A DNA stretch of 64,000 bases from Circinella minor (Eukaryota; Mucoromycota; Mucoromycetes; Mucorales; Lichtheimiaceae): NCBI GenBank assembly GCA_016758965.1, contig JAEPRB010000088.1, forward strand, positions 79,469-143,468, in the 5' to 3' direction. Shown here piece after piece: positions 33,328 to 45,749 of this stretch. Numbering within the stretch: position 1 is the stretch's first letter; every line of letters begins with the position of its first letter. A program made the position numbers and the translations under genes. A model generated the notes under the pieces. That model did no database searches. It was not told where the DNA came from and saw only the letters and a list, made by a program, of their open reading frames with translations.

Positions 33328-35825
33328 TTAATTGGATAATAAATATTCAATAGCTGCCTGTACATCACCACCTGTAGCCAATAAAGCACGTACATTAGCT
33401 TGTCGTTCTGAAAATCCCATTTCTTCCAATTGTTCAAGTTGTGATCTGAATCGTGTTTCTGGAGGTTCAGTAGTTGATGTATTTGAACCAGCTAAAGTTG
33501 CTGATCCAGTATTATTAGCACTATTATTATTATTATTATTATTATTAGGATTTCTATATGTTGATGATTGTCCATTAGTAAGTCCTTCATGTCACTGACA
33601 AATCATCACCCCCCCCCCAATTCCTCTATCTGATTAATGATAATATATCTATTTAAGAACAAACTTTACCCTAAATTCCATAATCCTCCTCCTGAAAAAG
33701 GAAACATTGGCATTTGTTGTTGTTGATTACCCTCTTGTTGAGAGTTTTGTCTTTGACTTTCCGTCATAGCTTGTTGTAAACGCATACTAGCTTGAATAAA
33801 GTTTGGATCAGCCCAAAATGGAACCTGTTGTTGCTGTGTATTGGTATTGTTGTCCGTAGACGATGGAGGAGTCGATGTGGATGTATTCTAATATGACATA
33901 GAGTTAAGATGAATCATGTCAATAATTTTCAAAATTTAAAAAAGTTTCATGTATAATCTTATATAAGTGTTTTTTTTTGTCTCTTTTTTTTATTACCGAT
34001 TGTTGTTGTCCTTGTCCTTGTTGTGGGTTCATGAATGGAAACATGGATAAGCCTATATCAATTTCATAAATAATAATTTAGTAATTCAATCTACTTTAAA
34101 AGAAAAATTGTCTTTTCTCTCAAGATAATAAAAAAAAAATTGATTACTTACCAGCAAATGGGTTATTATTATTATTATTATTATTATTGGTTGAATCATT
34201 GTTGTCTGATGCATTGTTACCTCCCATACCACCTAAAGCACCCAAAGCACCTAATCCACCTAATCCACCAAGTCCACCTAAACCACTCAAAGCGGATGCA
34301 TCCAATCCACCTGCACTGGTGGGTGAAGATGAAGAATCTTGAGATCGAGATGGAGTAGCCCAAGGGTTTGGCAATGCCTGGGTATTTAATTGATTTTCTA
34401 AAAGAAGTTTTATCAGTGTACACATTAAAAAAAAAAAAAGATATGGGTTGATCACACTCATGCCTTCTTCTTTTTTTACCTGGAATACTAGTAACATTCA
34501 ATTCCCGTGCAAGTCGAGCATTTGCTTCTTCAGTAGAACGATCATCAGGTCGAGCAGCAGATTCTAAAGGATCTTGGAAAGTATTATACATTCGTCGTAA
34601 ATGATTGAAACCTCCTGGAAGTGCCTAATAATTGTGTATATACAATGTATTTAGATCTTTTCTCTCTCTCTCTTTCTCTCCTTTTTCCTTTCTTGTTTAT
34701 TTATCTTTCTTACTTCAATATTAGATAAAGCACGATCATTACTACGTTGCATTTGTCGCATCATTTCTGGGTTTCTATATAAAACAATAATTATTAATAT
34801 ACCTTTCCTCCAAAAAAAAAAAAAAAAAAAAAAAGGACAAGAATAGTGTGTAAACTTATTTTCTTTTTTTTTTACCTCATCATTTCTATTGATTGTCGTA
34901 AGAATGCAGGATCATTAATAACATGACCAATCTCTGGGTTTTGTTCTACTAATGTTCTCATTTGTGGATTACTCATAATAATGGACCGTACAAGATCTAT
35001 ATATAAAAATTAAATAAATAAATATAAACAGTTCAGTATTATACATCCTATTTCATATTATTATTATTATTATTATTTGTCACTGTGATTTTATTTTACC
35101 AGTATTGCCCAATAAATTTTGCATCATGGGTGAATCCATTAATCGTCGCATAGTTTCAGGTTCCATCATAGGTGTACGCATATTCCCACCACCAAACATA
35201 TCTAATGGATCTTGTCCTTGTTGTCCCAATCCGCCTAGACCGGGAAATCCTCCTAAACGTGGCGTATGTGTCGATTCATTTGTGGCACTATCGGCAGGTG
35301 TATTAGCATTAGTCGTATTTGTTGTTGTTGTTGTTGAAGGAGTTCCTGCTGTTGCTGTTGTTGTAGTATTAGCAGTAGTTGTAGTAGTAGTGTCATTATT
35401 AGGTGCAGTAGGTGTCGATGCTTTCGAAGTGTGTGGACTTGAAGAAGAAGAAGAAGTTTGTTGTTTTTTAGCTGTCGATCGAACCACATGAATTGTATGA
35501 CCTTGACTAATTTCTAAATTATTTTTGTTATTGTTATTAATATTATGAATAATTTTTTTTTTAAAAAAAGGGAAGTTTATCGATTGTGAAGAGAGATAAT
35601 TTTACTTAAAAAAAAAAAAAAAAACTTACTATAATCTTGACAAATATCGTCATCCTTTAGTATCCGACCCGAGTAAACAAGTCGAAGCTCATAAGGTTCT
35701 GCATTATCCATCTTATCAGCGATCAGTTGTTTAAGTTCAAGAATGGTAATTGATTCGGGATCAAACTCAACATCAATCAAGTTGCCATTGGATGGTCGAA
35801 TCTTTACGGTAATTGAAGTTCCCAT
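33328..35825 (-). CDS. DSK2: Ubiquilin/Dsk2 proteasome shuttle factor
   Basis: Nine exons on the minus strand: 35825-35630, 35513-35100, 34996-34876, 34774-34714, 34624-34480, 34397-34152, 34052-33997, 33887-33670 and 33553-33328; 560 aa (yeast Dsk2 373, human ubiquilins ~590). It has an N-terminal ubiquitin-like domain ([20 protein letters not shown] to [12 protein letters not shown]), a Ser/Thr/Asn linker, STI1-type helices ([54 protein letters not shown]), the conserved [20 protein letters not shown] block, a Gly-Leu repeat, Gln/Asn-rich parts, and a C-terminal UBA ([20 protein letters not shown] then [16 protein letters not shown]). Dsk2 carries ubiquitinated clients to the proteasome and works in ER-associated degradation and spindle-pole duplication. 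For the last junction I used the acceptor at 33,554, which has a TACTAAT branch site 24 nt upstream and keeps frame; the nearer AG at 33,585 would give a stop. Confidence 0.93.
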
Positions 35826-37091
35826 TATTATATATATATATATATATTTATAGTGGGAAGCCAAAGGGAGAAAAAAAAGAATTGAGGGGATATATATGTA
35901 TATATATATAAAAAAAAAAAAGAAGACCCTACAACGAGAGGAAGACTAAAAAAAAAAAAAAATCCCCACACGGAACACGCAACCTTTCCTTTTTTTTGCG
36001 TGGTTAGAAAAAAAAAAAAAAGACGTAATGCTGGGAATCCCCATGCGGAACAATCATTGGATAAATTGGTTAAATGACAATGAAACCCAAAAAAAAATCA
36101 GCACTGTCCCCCCCTTCCCTATTATAAGTTTTATGAGGCCCAAGTTTTTTTTTTTGCTCCTTTGTTACATTTCTTACATAATAGTCAAAGTTTCAGAAAA
36201 AAAAAACCTTTGTTTTTGTTTTTTGGTTTGTTTACATAATAAATATCATGCAATATAAATTTTTAAAGTGATTGATCAACTTAAATGAGTTTTGCATGAA
36301 GGAGACTAAAATCTGTCTGTTTATTATTATTGTTGTCATAATTATTATGTCTAAGGTAAAATACTTTTCTTCTTGGCATCATAAGTCGAAATTATAATTC
36401 GAAAGAAGTGAGGGAGAGGGGGGGGGATTCTAAGTGATCATGCTGTGTTATTATTCAATTATTTTAAAAACATAACTTTATGCCAAGCAATTTATTTCAT
36501 TACATTATTGTTCCGCACAGACAATTTTTTTTTTAAATAAGATTATTTACTAATAATAACAATATATCCTCATCTTCTTTTCATTTATTTCTTTATGGAC
36601 ACTTTGCATTCATTTGGAGTGTATTGGAAAAACAAAACAAAAAAAAAAAATGAGCTTGCGTAAAGTAGATCACAAAAGTGAGAGAACCGAAACAATTCTT
36701 GGATGATCCAAGTTTTCAAAATTATGAGTAACAATCCAATCATGTTGGTTCAATAATAATAAGGAGTCAATCATTCTTTCATTGTTTTTAATAGGTGAGT
36801 TAACAATTATTAGTAATCCACGCAAGGGTGATCATTCTTCAAAATTAAAAAAGTGTTCACATGTTTTTATTTTTATTTTTTCCCTGTGCGCCATAAAGTA
36901 TTGGATGTTCTATGCTATATAATTTGTTGACAACGGATAGAAAATAACCATGGCGCAACCTGGAGGAAAAATAATAATAATAATTTTTTTTTCCCCCGGT
37001 TTTTTTGTTTTAGTTGCCGAAGGATGGATTATTTAACTTTATAACCTTTTTTATTTCCTAGATCCAGGAGGAAAAAAAAAAAAAAAAAGTC
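35826..37091. other. Divergent promoter region of DSK2 and the rhodanese gene
   Basis: Shared upstream region of two divergent genes. It has (TA)n runs near 35,829-35,847 and 35,891-35,911, poly-A and poly-C/G runs, and an A16 tract just before the rhodanese ATG. No coding sequence seen. Confidence 0.5.
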
Positions 37092-37910
37092 ATGACCACA
37101 CAACGCATTCTAAATACTCGCGTATTTTCAACATTACAATGGACAGTACCATGTCGTCCAACTGTTATTCGAAATAATATTAGAGCCATTCATAACATTG
37201 TTTGTCGTTCATCAGCATTGTCTTCTCGACCCGTTGTTAAGAACAGTCCATTTACCATTGTCCCATTAATTAATAATCAACCACAAGGAATCCGTTTGTA
37301 TACTACCCATAATGAAAATGTTGATTTTGAAATAGTTCAACGCATTGTCAAAGAAAATGATACCGTAAGCGGGTCTTTTTTTTTTTTTTTTCTCGCGATG
37401 TGTGTCAAAAATAATAATTTTATGTTTTGTGGGGGCGGGGGGAAATAATTAATAGGATTATACTCTACTTGATGTACGAGAACCAGGTGAAGTTATGCAA
37501 GGATTTATACCATCTGCCATCAATATCCCTTTGGTAAGCGAAAAAAAATAATATAAAAAGCAAGGTGCATGCTATATATATATAATACTGATCACTTATT
37601 ATTATTATAAAATAGAGTAAAATGTTACCTGCATGGACTATGTCTTCAGAAGAATTTGAAGAAGAATTTGGTTTTAAAAGACCTAAAGAAGATGACAAAA
37701 TTATTGTTTACTGTCAAGCTGGTATTCGTAGTAATAATGCAGCCAACTTTTTACGTGAAATTGGTTATAAAAAGTAAAGTATTTATTCACATAAAGACAA
37801 AAAGATGCATGTTATTAAAAAAAAAAATTTTTTTTATCTATTTTATTTGTAGTATATTGAATTATCCAGGAAGTTATGCTGATTATGTCGATAAATCATC
37901 TCAAGCATAA
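37092..37910 (+). CDS. Mitochondrial single-domain rhodanese (thiosulfate sulfurtransferase)
   Basis: Four exons: 37092-37364, 37456-37533, 37616-37773 and 37853-37910; 188 aa. The first 80 residues are rich in Arg, Ser, Thr and hydroxylated residues with few acids (MTTQRILNTRVFSTLQWTVP), a typical mitochondrial presequence. The rhodanese fold follows: YTLLDVREPGEVMQGFIPSA then INIPL, a middle helix (SSEEFEEEFGFKRP), the active-site loop KIIVYCQAGIRSNNAANFLR with Cys150 as the sulfur-accepting residue, and the C-terminal NILNYPGSYADYV. It resembles yeast Rdl1/Rdl2 and animal TSTD1, which move sulfane sulfur between thiosulfate and thiols such as glutathione. All introns are GT-AG and all phases agree. 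Which of the Rdl proteins it matches best cannot be told by eye. Confidence 0.88.
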
Positions 37911-38400
37911 ATAATAGAAAATATATACATACATTATTTATATATATAAAAAATAACCAATAGTTCATAACCAACTGTGTGTAACCTTTGGTGGTTTTTT
38001 TTTTTTTTTATGAGTGGATTATGCATAATGCTAGTTTCTCTAATATGTTGTTATAGTAATTATGAACATAAAAAAAAAGTTAGGAGAGTAGATTCAAAGG
38101 GATCTTTTTTTATGCCCTGAATTATTATTCTCCCTCTCTCTCCCCCCCCCCCCAAACACATAAATCCACTTTTCCCTCCTAATTTTTTGTTGCCTTTTTT
38201 CCTTATTATTATTCCTATTATAGAGTCTTAAGTTAGTTCATTGATGTGTAAATAAACTCTCTCTTCTTCTTCCTTTCTTTTTTTTTTCTTTTTCTTTTTC
38301 TTCCTTGCTCTTTTTACTCTTTTTTTTTTTAAAAAAAAAAAAAAAAGTTTCATTGTCTCCATTCGTTTCACATTACCATTTCAACTGAAATAAATTTATA
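37911..38400. other. Spacer between the rhodanese and G-alpha genes
   Basis: Poly-T, poly-C and CT-rich tracts; a C10 run near 38,144 and a T10-A16 junction just before the G-alpha start. This is probably the G-alpha promoter and 5' UTR. Confidence 0.5.
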
Positions 38401-40270
38401 ATGGGTTTATGCATATCTTCAGATGAAAAAGCAGAAAAAGACCATAGTCAACATATTGATCGAATATTAGAAGAAGATTTTCAAAAACTTAAACGAGAAT
38501 GCAAGATATTATTGTTGGGTAATTATACTATTATTATAATTATAAAATATGAACAATGAAAATTTGATAATATTATATTTAGGAAGTGGAGAATCGGGCA
38601 AGTCAACTATTGTAAAACAAATGAAAATTATCCATCAAAATGGTTACACGGCCGATGAATTAATGGCATGGCGTGGTGCAGTTTATAAAAATTTAATCGA
38701 ATCCGCTCATACATTGATCGCCGGTGTTCGCAAATTTGATTACAATTTTGAAGAAGAAAAAAATCAAGTAAGCTCATCTTATTTCACTAAATTATTGGGG
38801 GGGAAAAAACAACCGATTTTTATCAATAATCAGTACTCATCTTATTTATTTGTTTAGTATCATGCACAGCAAATTTTGGAATATAAACTTAGTAACAAAA
38901 ATATGGAAGAACCAATATGTTCTGAAATTGCTATAGCTATAGCAAGTATTTGGAAAGATGCCATTGTTGCACGTCTATTGGATAAAGAAGGAAATGATTT
39001 TTATATGATGGATTCGGCACCTTAGTAAGTTCTATTTTATCTACCTCTTTAATATTCCTTTCTATTCACATAAAAAATATATAAAAGTTTTTTCGAAAAT
39101 GCAAGTCGAATAGGTGAAAACGAATATATTCCAAATGTTCAAGATGTACTACGTGCACGATGCAAAACAACCGGAATATCGGAGACTCGATTTAAGATGG
39201 GCCAGTTAAATATTCAGTATGTATGCATTTTTATTTTTGCAGGAAAGCAAGTAGCTTAATTAAGTCTTTTTTTGATAGCATGTTTGACGTAGGTGGTCAA
39301 CGTTCGGAACGTAAAAAATGGATTCATTGCTTTGAAGCTGTAACATCTATTATTTTTTGTGTATCCCTAAGTGAATATGATCAAGTTTTACTTGAGGAAT
39401 CTCGGCAGGTAAATTTTATTTATTTGTATATATTTGTATATATAACCCTTAGTTTTATTACATACTTCTCCTCGTTTTTCTCCCTTTGATCTTTCTTCAT
39501 ATGAGTGAAACATAATATATACGTAATGAAGAATGATAAAAAATTGTTACTCAAAAGATCTTTAACTATGATATGATATGATATATATTTTATTTTAGAA
39601 TCGTATGATGGAAAGCTTGGTATTATTCGAATCTGTTATTAATAGTCGATGGTTTTTAAGAACATCGATTATTCTTTTCTTAAACAAAATTGATGTTTTT
39701 AAAAAAAAGCTACCAAAAATACCATTGGAAAAATATTTTCCCGATTATGGAGGTAAAAAAAAAAAAAACATAATAGGATGATAATAAGCTTGGCAGTTGT
39801 AACTGAAAAATATATAACTGTTTATATATTATATATATAGGTGGTTCAGATATTAATAAAGCTGCAAAATATATTCTTTGGCGATTTAATCAAACAAATC
39901 GTGCTAAACTTCATATATTTCCACAGTAAGTCTGTAATTGATTCATCTCTATTGAAAAAAGAGGAATAACTATACTATTTCTGTTACATTTTTATTTTCA
40001 TTATTCTTTAACTTTCTCTCCCCCTTTTTTTTTGGCTCATCAACTTTAATTATAAAAAAAAAAAAGTCTTACTCAAGCAACTGATACACCTAATGTAAAG
40101 TATATAACTGCTACTAAAACTATTATTCTTTTTTTATTCTCAATTTACATTTAAAATATATGGTTTATATTACTTTTTTATTAACCCAATTATATTAGAT
40201 TCGACTCGTGTTTTCCGCCATTACTGATACGATTTTAAGGAACGCATTAAAAGATTCGGGTATCTTATAA
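38401..40270 (+). CDS. Heterotrimeric G-protein alpha subunit
   Basis: Nine exons: 38401-38518, 38583-38767, 38858-39024, 39088-39216, 39279-39408, 39599-39752, 39841-39925, 40067-40094 (28 nt) and 40199-40270; 355 aa, the usual G-alpha length. It couples seven-helix receptors to effectors at the plasma membrane. Motifs: MGLC start for myristoylation and palmitoylation (Gly2, Cys4), P-loop GSGESGKS (40-47), switch I RCKTTGI with catalytic Arg181, switch [14 protein letters not shown] with Gln207, NKID (272-275), and TQATD at the guanine-base loop (325-329) where Cys of the usual TCATD is replaced by Gln. The C-terminus is KDSGIL, so the Cys four from the end of Gi-type subunits is Ser and the pertussis-toxin acceptor is missing. 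Mucoromycota carry many G-alpha paralogs; I cannot say which class this is. Confidence 0.94.
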
Positions 40271-40793
40271 AAAATCATATTTCTTTTCGACTCCTTCTTC
40301 TTCTCTTGTCGCATATTTAAAGAAAAAATATCAACATATTCATATTACATGAGTATATAAATAGATAATTATATTATACTATTTTTTTTCTTTTACATTT
40401 TCTATATTATTATTATCTGCATTATTATTACTACTACTACTACTTACTACTACTATCGATTATTTTTACGTACTACGTAAAACATTATCATTGTTTTCCC
40501 CTTATTTTTTTTTTATATTTATTTTCCCTTAAAATTTTACCTTCCGTTCTCTTTCTATATATAAAATGACATTTTTTGTAAAAAGACTGAAAAAAAAAAA
40601 AAAGAAATGGCAGGAATTTACTCATAAAAATGTAATATTAATTATTCTATTTACAGAACAAAAAAAAAAAAAAAAAAGAAGGTGTTCAGTATGTACATAT
40701 TATTATAGTTATTACAGATTTATACAATCTATATGAATTAAATAAATATGTTGATTTAAGAGTCTAAAACTCTTCTTATTGATATTATAAATA
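40271..40793. other. Convergent spacer between G-alpha and the zinc-finger gene
   Basis: A 3'-to-3' spacer, AT-rich, with an (ACT)n run at about 40,431-40,455, a TTTTTACGTACTACGTAAAA dyad at 40,464-40,483 and two A13-A18 runs. No gene seen. Confidence 0.5.
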
Positions 40794-42303
40794 TTACTTT
40801 GTAATATTACAGTTCTCGAGATGTTGTTTCAAATTTTGAATTCTTGTATAACATTTTATTTCTCCACAACGATCGCAATAACCTGTTATATCAATCTTCT
40901 TATTTATCGTGTCATGATCAAGTATGTGATTTTCGTATTCTGATTCATTAGGAAATCTTTTGTCGCATTCATCAAAACAGCAACAATAGAAATTAGGTTT
41001 TTTGATAATGGTATATCCATCATTATTATTATCTTTGTCACCACTTCTAACTGTAGAATAAGGTTGTCTTGATGATGATTTTTTTTTATTCAGACAACCA
41101 CTATTCATATGTCGATTTATCAAATCACGACGAGGATACGTAAGATATTTGTGACATCCATGACATTGATATTGAACTTTTTCGTTTACTTTATCGTGTT
41201 TGCTTCGTATATGTCGTGGCAAATCAGATCGACGCCCGATTTTTTGACGACATGTACCAAAGAAGCAAACGTAAGAATCTTTTTTGGCGGTTGTTGGAAT
41301 AGAGTTGGCAGAAGATAAAGAGGAAGATATGGATAAAAGTTGAGATCTTTCTCCTGAAAAACAATGATTCTTGTTGTTGTTGCTATTGCTGCTATCAATT
41401 CCTATGTTCATACATCCCGTTGATGATGATGATGATGATGATAATGTTGTTCTTGACGACGATGGGTGACTACCGTTTTCTCTTGTAGACCATGGTTGTG
41501 ATGCTAAAGATTTCCCTGTTGACGAAGACGATAACGAATATTCAACATTATGACGAGGATAGTAAAGCTGTTGGTTCTAGTTTTTTTGTAGTGTAAAATC
41601 AAATATAATTAGTCACTCTATATCCTATTTATTTTTATGTACGTATAATAATTTATACCTGTAGTCTATTATTATCATCTTTTTACTTACCGAAGAAGAA
41701 GAAGAAGAAGAAGAAGAAGAAAATCTTTGGTTATTATTATGATTTTCTATCTTCTGTCTCCAATCATGTGGCTGTAGTAATTTCCATTCGTTACTTGTTT
41801 CTGTTGATAATAATGACGTGTCAATTGTCAATTGCTGTTGTTGATGCGAACTATTACCATTGGTATTATTACGACTAGCACTACTATTCGAATATAATGC
41901 CCACTCATGGTTGAGAGTTTCTGTTGTAAAACTGGTTAGGTCGTACTTCTCCCCAAAGTGGTTATCTTCGGATACTGATAATGGCTGTTGATGGGGACCA
42001 GATGACAAACCTGTTATGATTGATAATAAAACAAACAAGAGATATTATTTAATATAAAATCCTTTATAAAAGAAAAGGGGAGTTTGTATTTATACATACT
42101 TTTATTGTTTGAAGCAGGCAAATCAATAGATTGCTCTTGAGCCCACACGGGACTATTATTAATATTACTATTATGTGTGTTGTTAATATCACTGTAATCA
42201 TGACTCATTGGAAGACAAAAGTCAGATAATATTTGTGGTTCGTATTGCTGATCCCACCCGTAGTTAGATTCTTGAGAAAGCTGTTGACAAAAAAAAAACA
42301 AAT

Positions 42304-42338
<35 letters not shown>

Positions 42339-42682
42339 GTTAGTTTATTATATTAATTTATTAAATTTTGGAAGAATCAAGTTATTCACCGAATAGCTCA
42401 ATAGAATAACTGCATCAGATAGATTGTATTGAAATCTCTAAGATTAATTATACTTACCAGCTCAGTAGCATTGGTAGTATTAAAACAGTGGGTGTTTAAA
42501 ACATTGCTTGTACTGTTTACACTTGTTTCTTTCTGCTGCTGAATAGTAGAGATCGGAGACATCGGATTTGTTCCGGAACAATGATTTGTTTCCACCATGG
42601 TTGCATCACTTTGGATTGTCCTTGTTCCCAGTTCTTCGGGGAAGAATAATGACATGGTTTCAATATCACCATAATTATTCAA
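40794..42682 (-). CDS. Orphan C2H2 zinc-finger protein, probable transcription factor
   Basis: Four exons on the minus strand: 42682-42458, 42280-42100, 42010-41691 and 41576-40794; 502 aa. The first 340 residues are disordered, rich in Asn, Ser, Thr and Gln, with Trp-containing short motifs (ETLNHEWALYSN and ETSNEWKLLQPHDW), which look like repeated activation-type motifs. The last 160 residues carry four C2H2-like fingers: VCFFGTCRQKIGRRSDLPRH (C-x4-C, ending HIRSKH), YQCHGCHKYLTYPRRDLINR (ending HMNSGC), YCCCFDECDKRFPNESEYEN (ending HILDH), and YCDRCGEIKCYTRIQNLKQH (ending HLENC). The second and fourth end in Cys, giving a C2HC pattern. No close family is recognised. The start could also be the second Met (codon 10, MSLFFPEELG). 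Confidence 0.78.
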
Positions 42683-45600
42683 AAAAGATTCACAGAAAAA
42701 ATTATTTATAATGGTATGTAAATATCTTATGGTGGATGTTGTAGAATATGAATAATATACAAGTTCAATGAAAATAAAATAAGAAATCGTTTTTTAAACT
42801 ATTTTAAAATCTATCATTAGAGGCCTTATATTTATACCCGTTTTTTCTGACTATTTGTATTACTATTTTGATCCCCATGATGGACATCAATAGGATTAGA
42901 AAAACAATAACACAAGTTTATTGTTAACACCTAAAGAGAGTACAGGTATCGGAAAATGGTATTTTGTATCGGATCGCCATCCGTAAATAACGCCAACGGT
43001 GACAATGACGGACCCTCATCCGTCATATGCCCAATTTTCATTTCTTTTTTTTCGTATATCTATACTTTGAATATATAAATAATAACATTGTACGTACACA
43101 TTTAATTTGAAGTTCTAATACTAAAATGGATTTTTCTTCTATATGACGCGCTGCAAAATGATCACAGGACCTTTTGACCAGAATAAAAAAGTCATTGATA
43201 TTACCATCAAGTGTCAGGCGGATAAACAACAACAAGCTTTTGTTGATGTGTATTACTATATAAATAATAATTTAGACTATCACCAATCAACAAAAGAATG
43301 TTCTGCGGCGCGTCTGCTAGATAAGGTTGTTTATTTCCATTTTCATTTATATTTAATAACAACACCTGCACATAATTATTTATGTAACTTTAGGGACGGA
43401 CGCACAGAGGCAACAACAACAACAAGCCTACTTGCTGCGCCTCAGAAATAATATTATTACATTAACTCATTCATTGACATAAAAAAAAATATACCATTTT
43501 ACTTGTGATATGAATCTTCACGTTTTGAAATCCCCCCACCTCATCCCCTCACCCCCCAAAAAAAATATGATGGGATGCAAAGATCACACAAGATTTCTTA
43601 AAACTTTTGAATCTAGATCTTTCAATTTATTAATTTCTTTTGGTTTGTTACAAGTCTACTTGAATGATAAATTGTCTCGCTATACAATAATAATATTAGC
43701 ATACATAATAGCAACATATATTATCCAGTATAAGTACAGCTTGTGAAATTCTCAAATACATATTTCTACACCCAGGATTAATAATAACATAGAGATTAAA
43801 ATACGAACACTATAGGTACAATATCGGAAGAAAAATTATGTGTATTAAATTTCAAGGGCCGTGTGCCCCACATGCATGAATTTTTTTTTTTATAAATATA
43901 GCAAAAAAAAAAAAAAAAAAATAGTATGCTTTTTGGATTAACAACTGACATAAAAAAAGAACTGTAATACGAGGGGAATCAGCTTGTTGTTTATTTAAAT
44001 AGAAACCTGTTCACTTTTCTTCGTATCCATAAATTGATGAAATTTCTTTTTAAAAATACAAGTGCTATAAGTAACTATTTCTATTTATTTATTTTTATTG
44101 AATTTGGCTGTTATCAATGGAGGATATTATATGGATTTTTTTTTTGTTGATTATATGAGTACAACCAAGACATATCTATTTCAATCAATATTGGGGTTGC
44201 TAAATAACCACGTGCAGCCAATGCGTGATTATGTAAATCTTTCCTCTTTTGGATTGCTATACATACACCATATGATCTCATATCGGTTCAACTAAAAGAG
44301 TCATCGCTTTTGTTTGATGAATACATTATTACTCCCATCGATAATTTTTAACCAAGAGTTATTTTTTAGTTATTTTTATTTTCCTTCATTGGTGGGAAAG
44401 AATAGATTGAAGGAATATAAATTATCTTTGTCGCGAAAGTTCATTGAACCATAGTTATATAGTACTATGGTGTATACATTTTAAAATCGAAAATTTTTTT
44501 TATCTATTTTCAATGGCCTATTAATAAATACAAAACTAAACCCAAAACGAAAACGAAAACTAACCCACAAAAATGAAAGGTATAGCCATAGAGAACAATG
44601 TTTGTTGAATAGTTTGTTTGGTTTTCACAGATATTTTTTTTTTTTTGTGTGTCAAAGTTGATGGGTGGTTTTCCAACTTTGACTGGGGGGTATCTCATGA
44701 CTGAACAAGCAAAAGTTGAAACACTCACAAATCTAAATAAATTAACGTTTAAATATTTCCCCGTATATGATTGTGTGTGTATTGTCATTTAATACATAAA
44801 ATGGCGTCATAAAATGTGCAGCACAAAGCAAAAAAAAAAAAAAAAAAAATATGTCAGGTAAATTTGCTTCTAAAAGTTAAAATGTTGAAGAAAAGTACTA
44901 AAATGTGATTATTCATTCAAATTCTTTATAAGAAAAAATTCATAGGTTTTTTTGGATGCTGCTAGTAATATAAAAAAAAAAAACTTAGAAATTATTTTAA
45001 CATATATTAACGATATATTGAATTATATTGTTCAGTGATGAATGCTACGTATATATATATATATAATTGAAGTCATATAAATCCCACCCTAGAGTTACTG
45101 AACCAGTGGAACCTGTAACTCACCCAATAAAAGTCAGTATACCGACGGTGTTTTAAAAAATAAAATTGAAACATTACTTATAAAAATTTCGATTCTGAAA
45201 TGTATGCACCGCATTAATTATTATATAAGATGAACATTTTTTGACAATATTATTGTTACGTCCCGTTCGGATCGTAATTAATAAAATAATAAGAAATTCC
45301 GAGTAAAAGACTCAAGGAATAAGGAAAGTTATATCAATAGCTTATTTAACAAAAAGAAAAATAAATAAAAGGGCGGTTTTTATAACCAGTAAATTCAACC
45401 GATCAAATAGTCGGGAAAAGAGTTTATTTCAATAAAAATGAAAGACAGTGGACTAATTGGAATTTTGTTTGAAAGGAAGAAACTATCCTTTTTATACTAA
45501 TTATTTGATTATCTAACTTCTTAATTCGAATCTTATTTCAGGTAGAATCGAATCTTGTTCCAGGTAAAATCGATTATGGTTATGAGTAAAGATAAATCTT

Positions 45601-45749
45601 ATTGCATGAAGATAAAAATTAGGCAAAGCAAAATACTTATGATAATGATAATATTTATAGTAAAGAGATGATAATAATAAATAAAGTAAAAATGCATTAG
45701 AATTATAAAATAACAATCATGTAGTTGTAGTTCCTACAAGTCGGCCAAG
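42683..45749. other. 3 kb intergenic region without a supported gene
   Basis: It holds a few open frames; the longest (43,143-43,451, plus strand, 102 codons) begins MTRCKMITGPFDQNKKVIDI and ends in a Thr/Ala tail. It has no recognisable domain and its last third is AT-rich sequence. Two related short patches (GGCGGATAAACAACAACAAGC at 43,217 and GAGGCAACAACAACAACAAG at 43,406) may be a minor local repeat. The G/C-richer patch at 42,960-43,030 is not open. Confidence 0.45.

Noticed and set aside
33555..33669. Nearer acceptor (AG at 33,585) for the last DSK2 exon
   Set aside because: It gives a stop codon two codons in; the AG at 33,554 with the upstream TACTAAT branch site keeps frame into the UBA domain.
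43143..43451. 102-codon plus-strand ORF MTRCKMITGPFDQN...
   Set aside because: No domain, no supporting splice or promoter context, and a low-complexity 3' part; kept only as a note in the intergenic entry.
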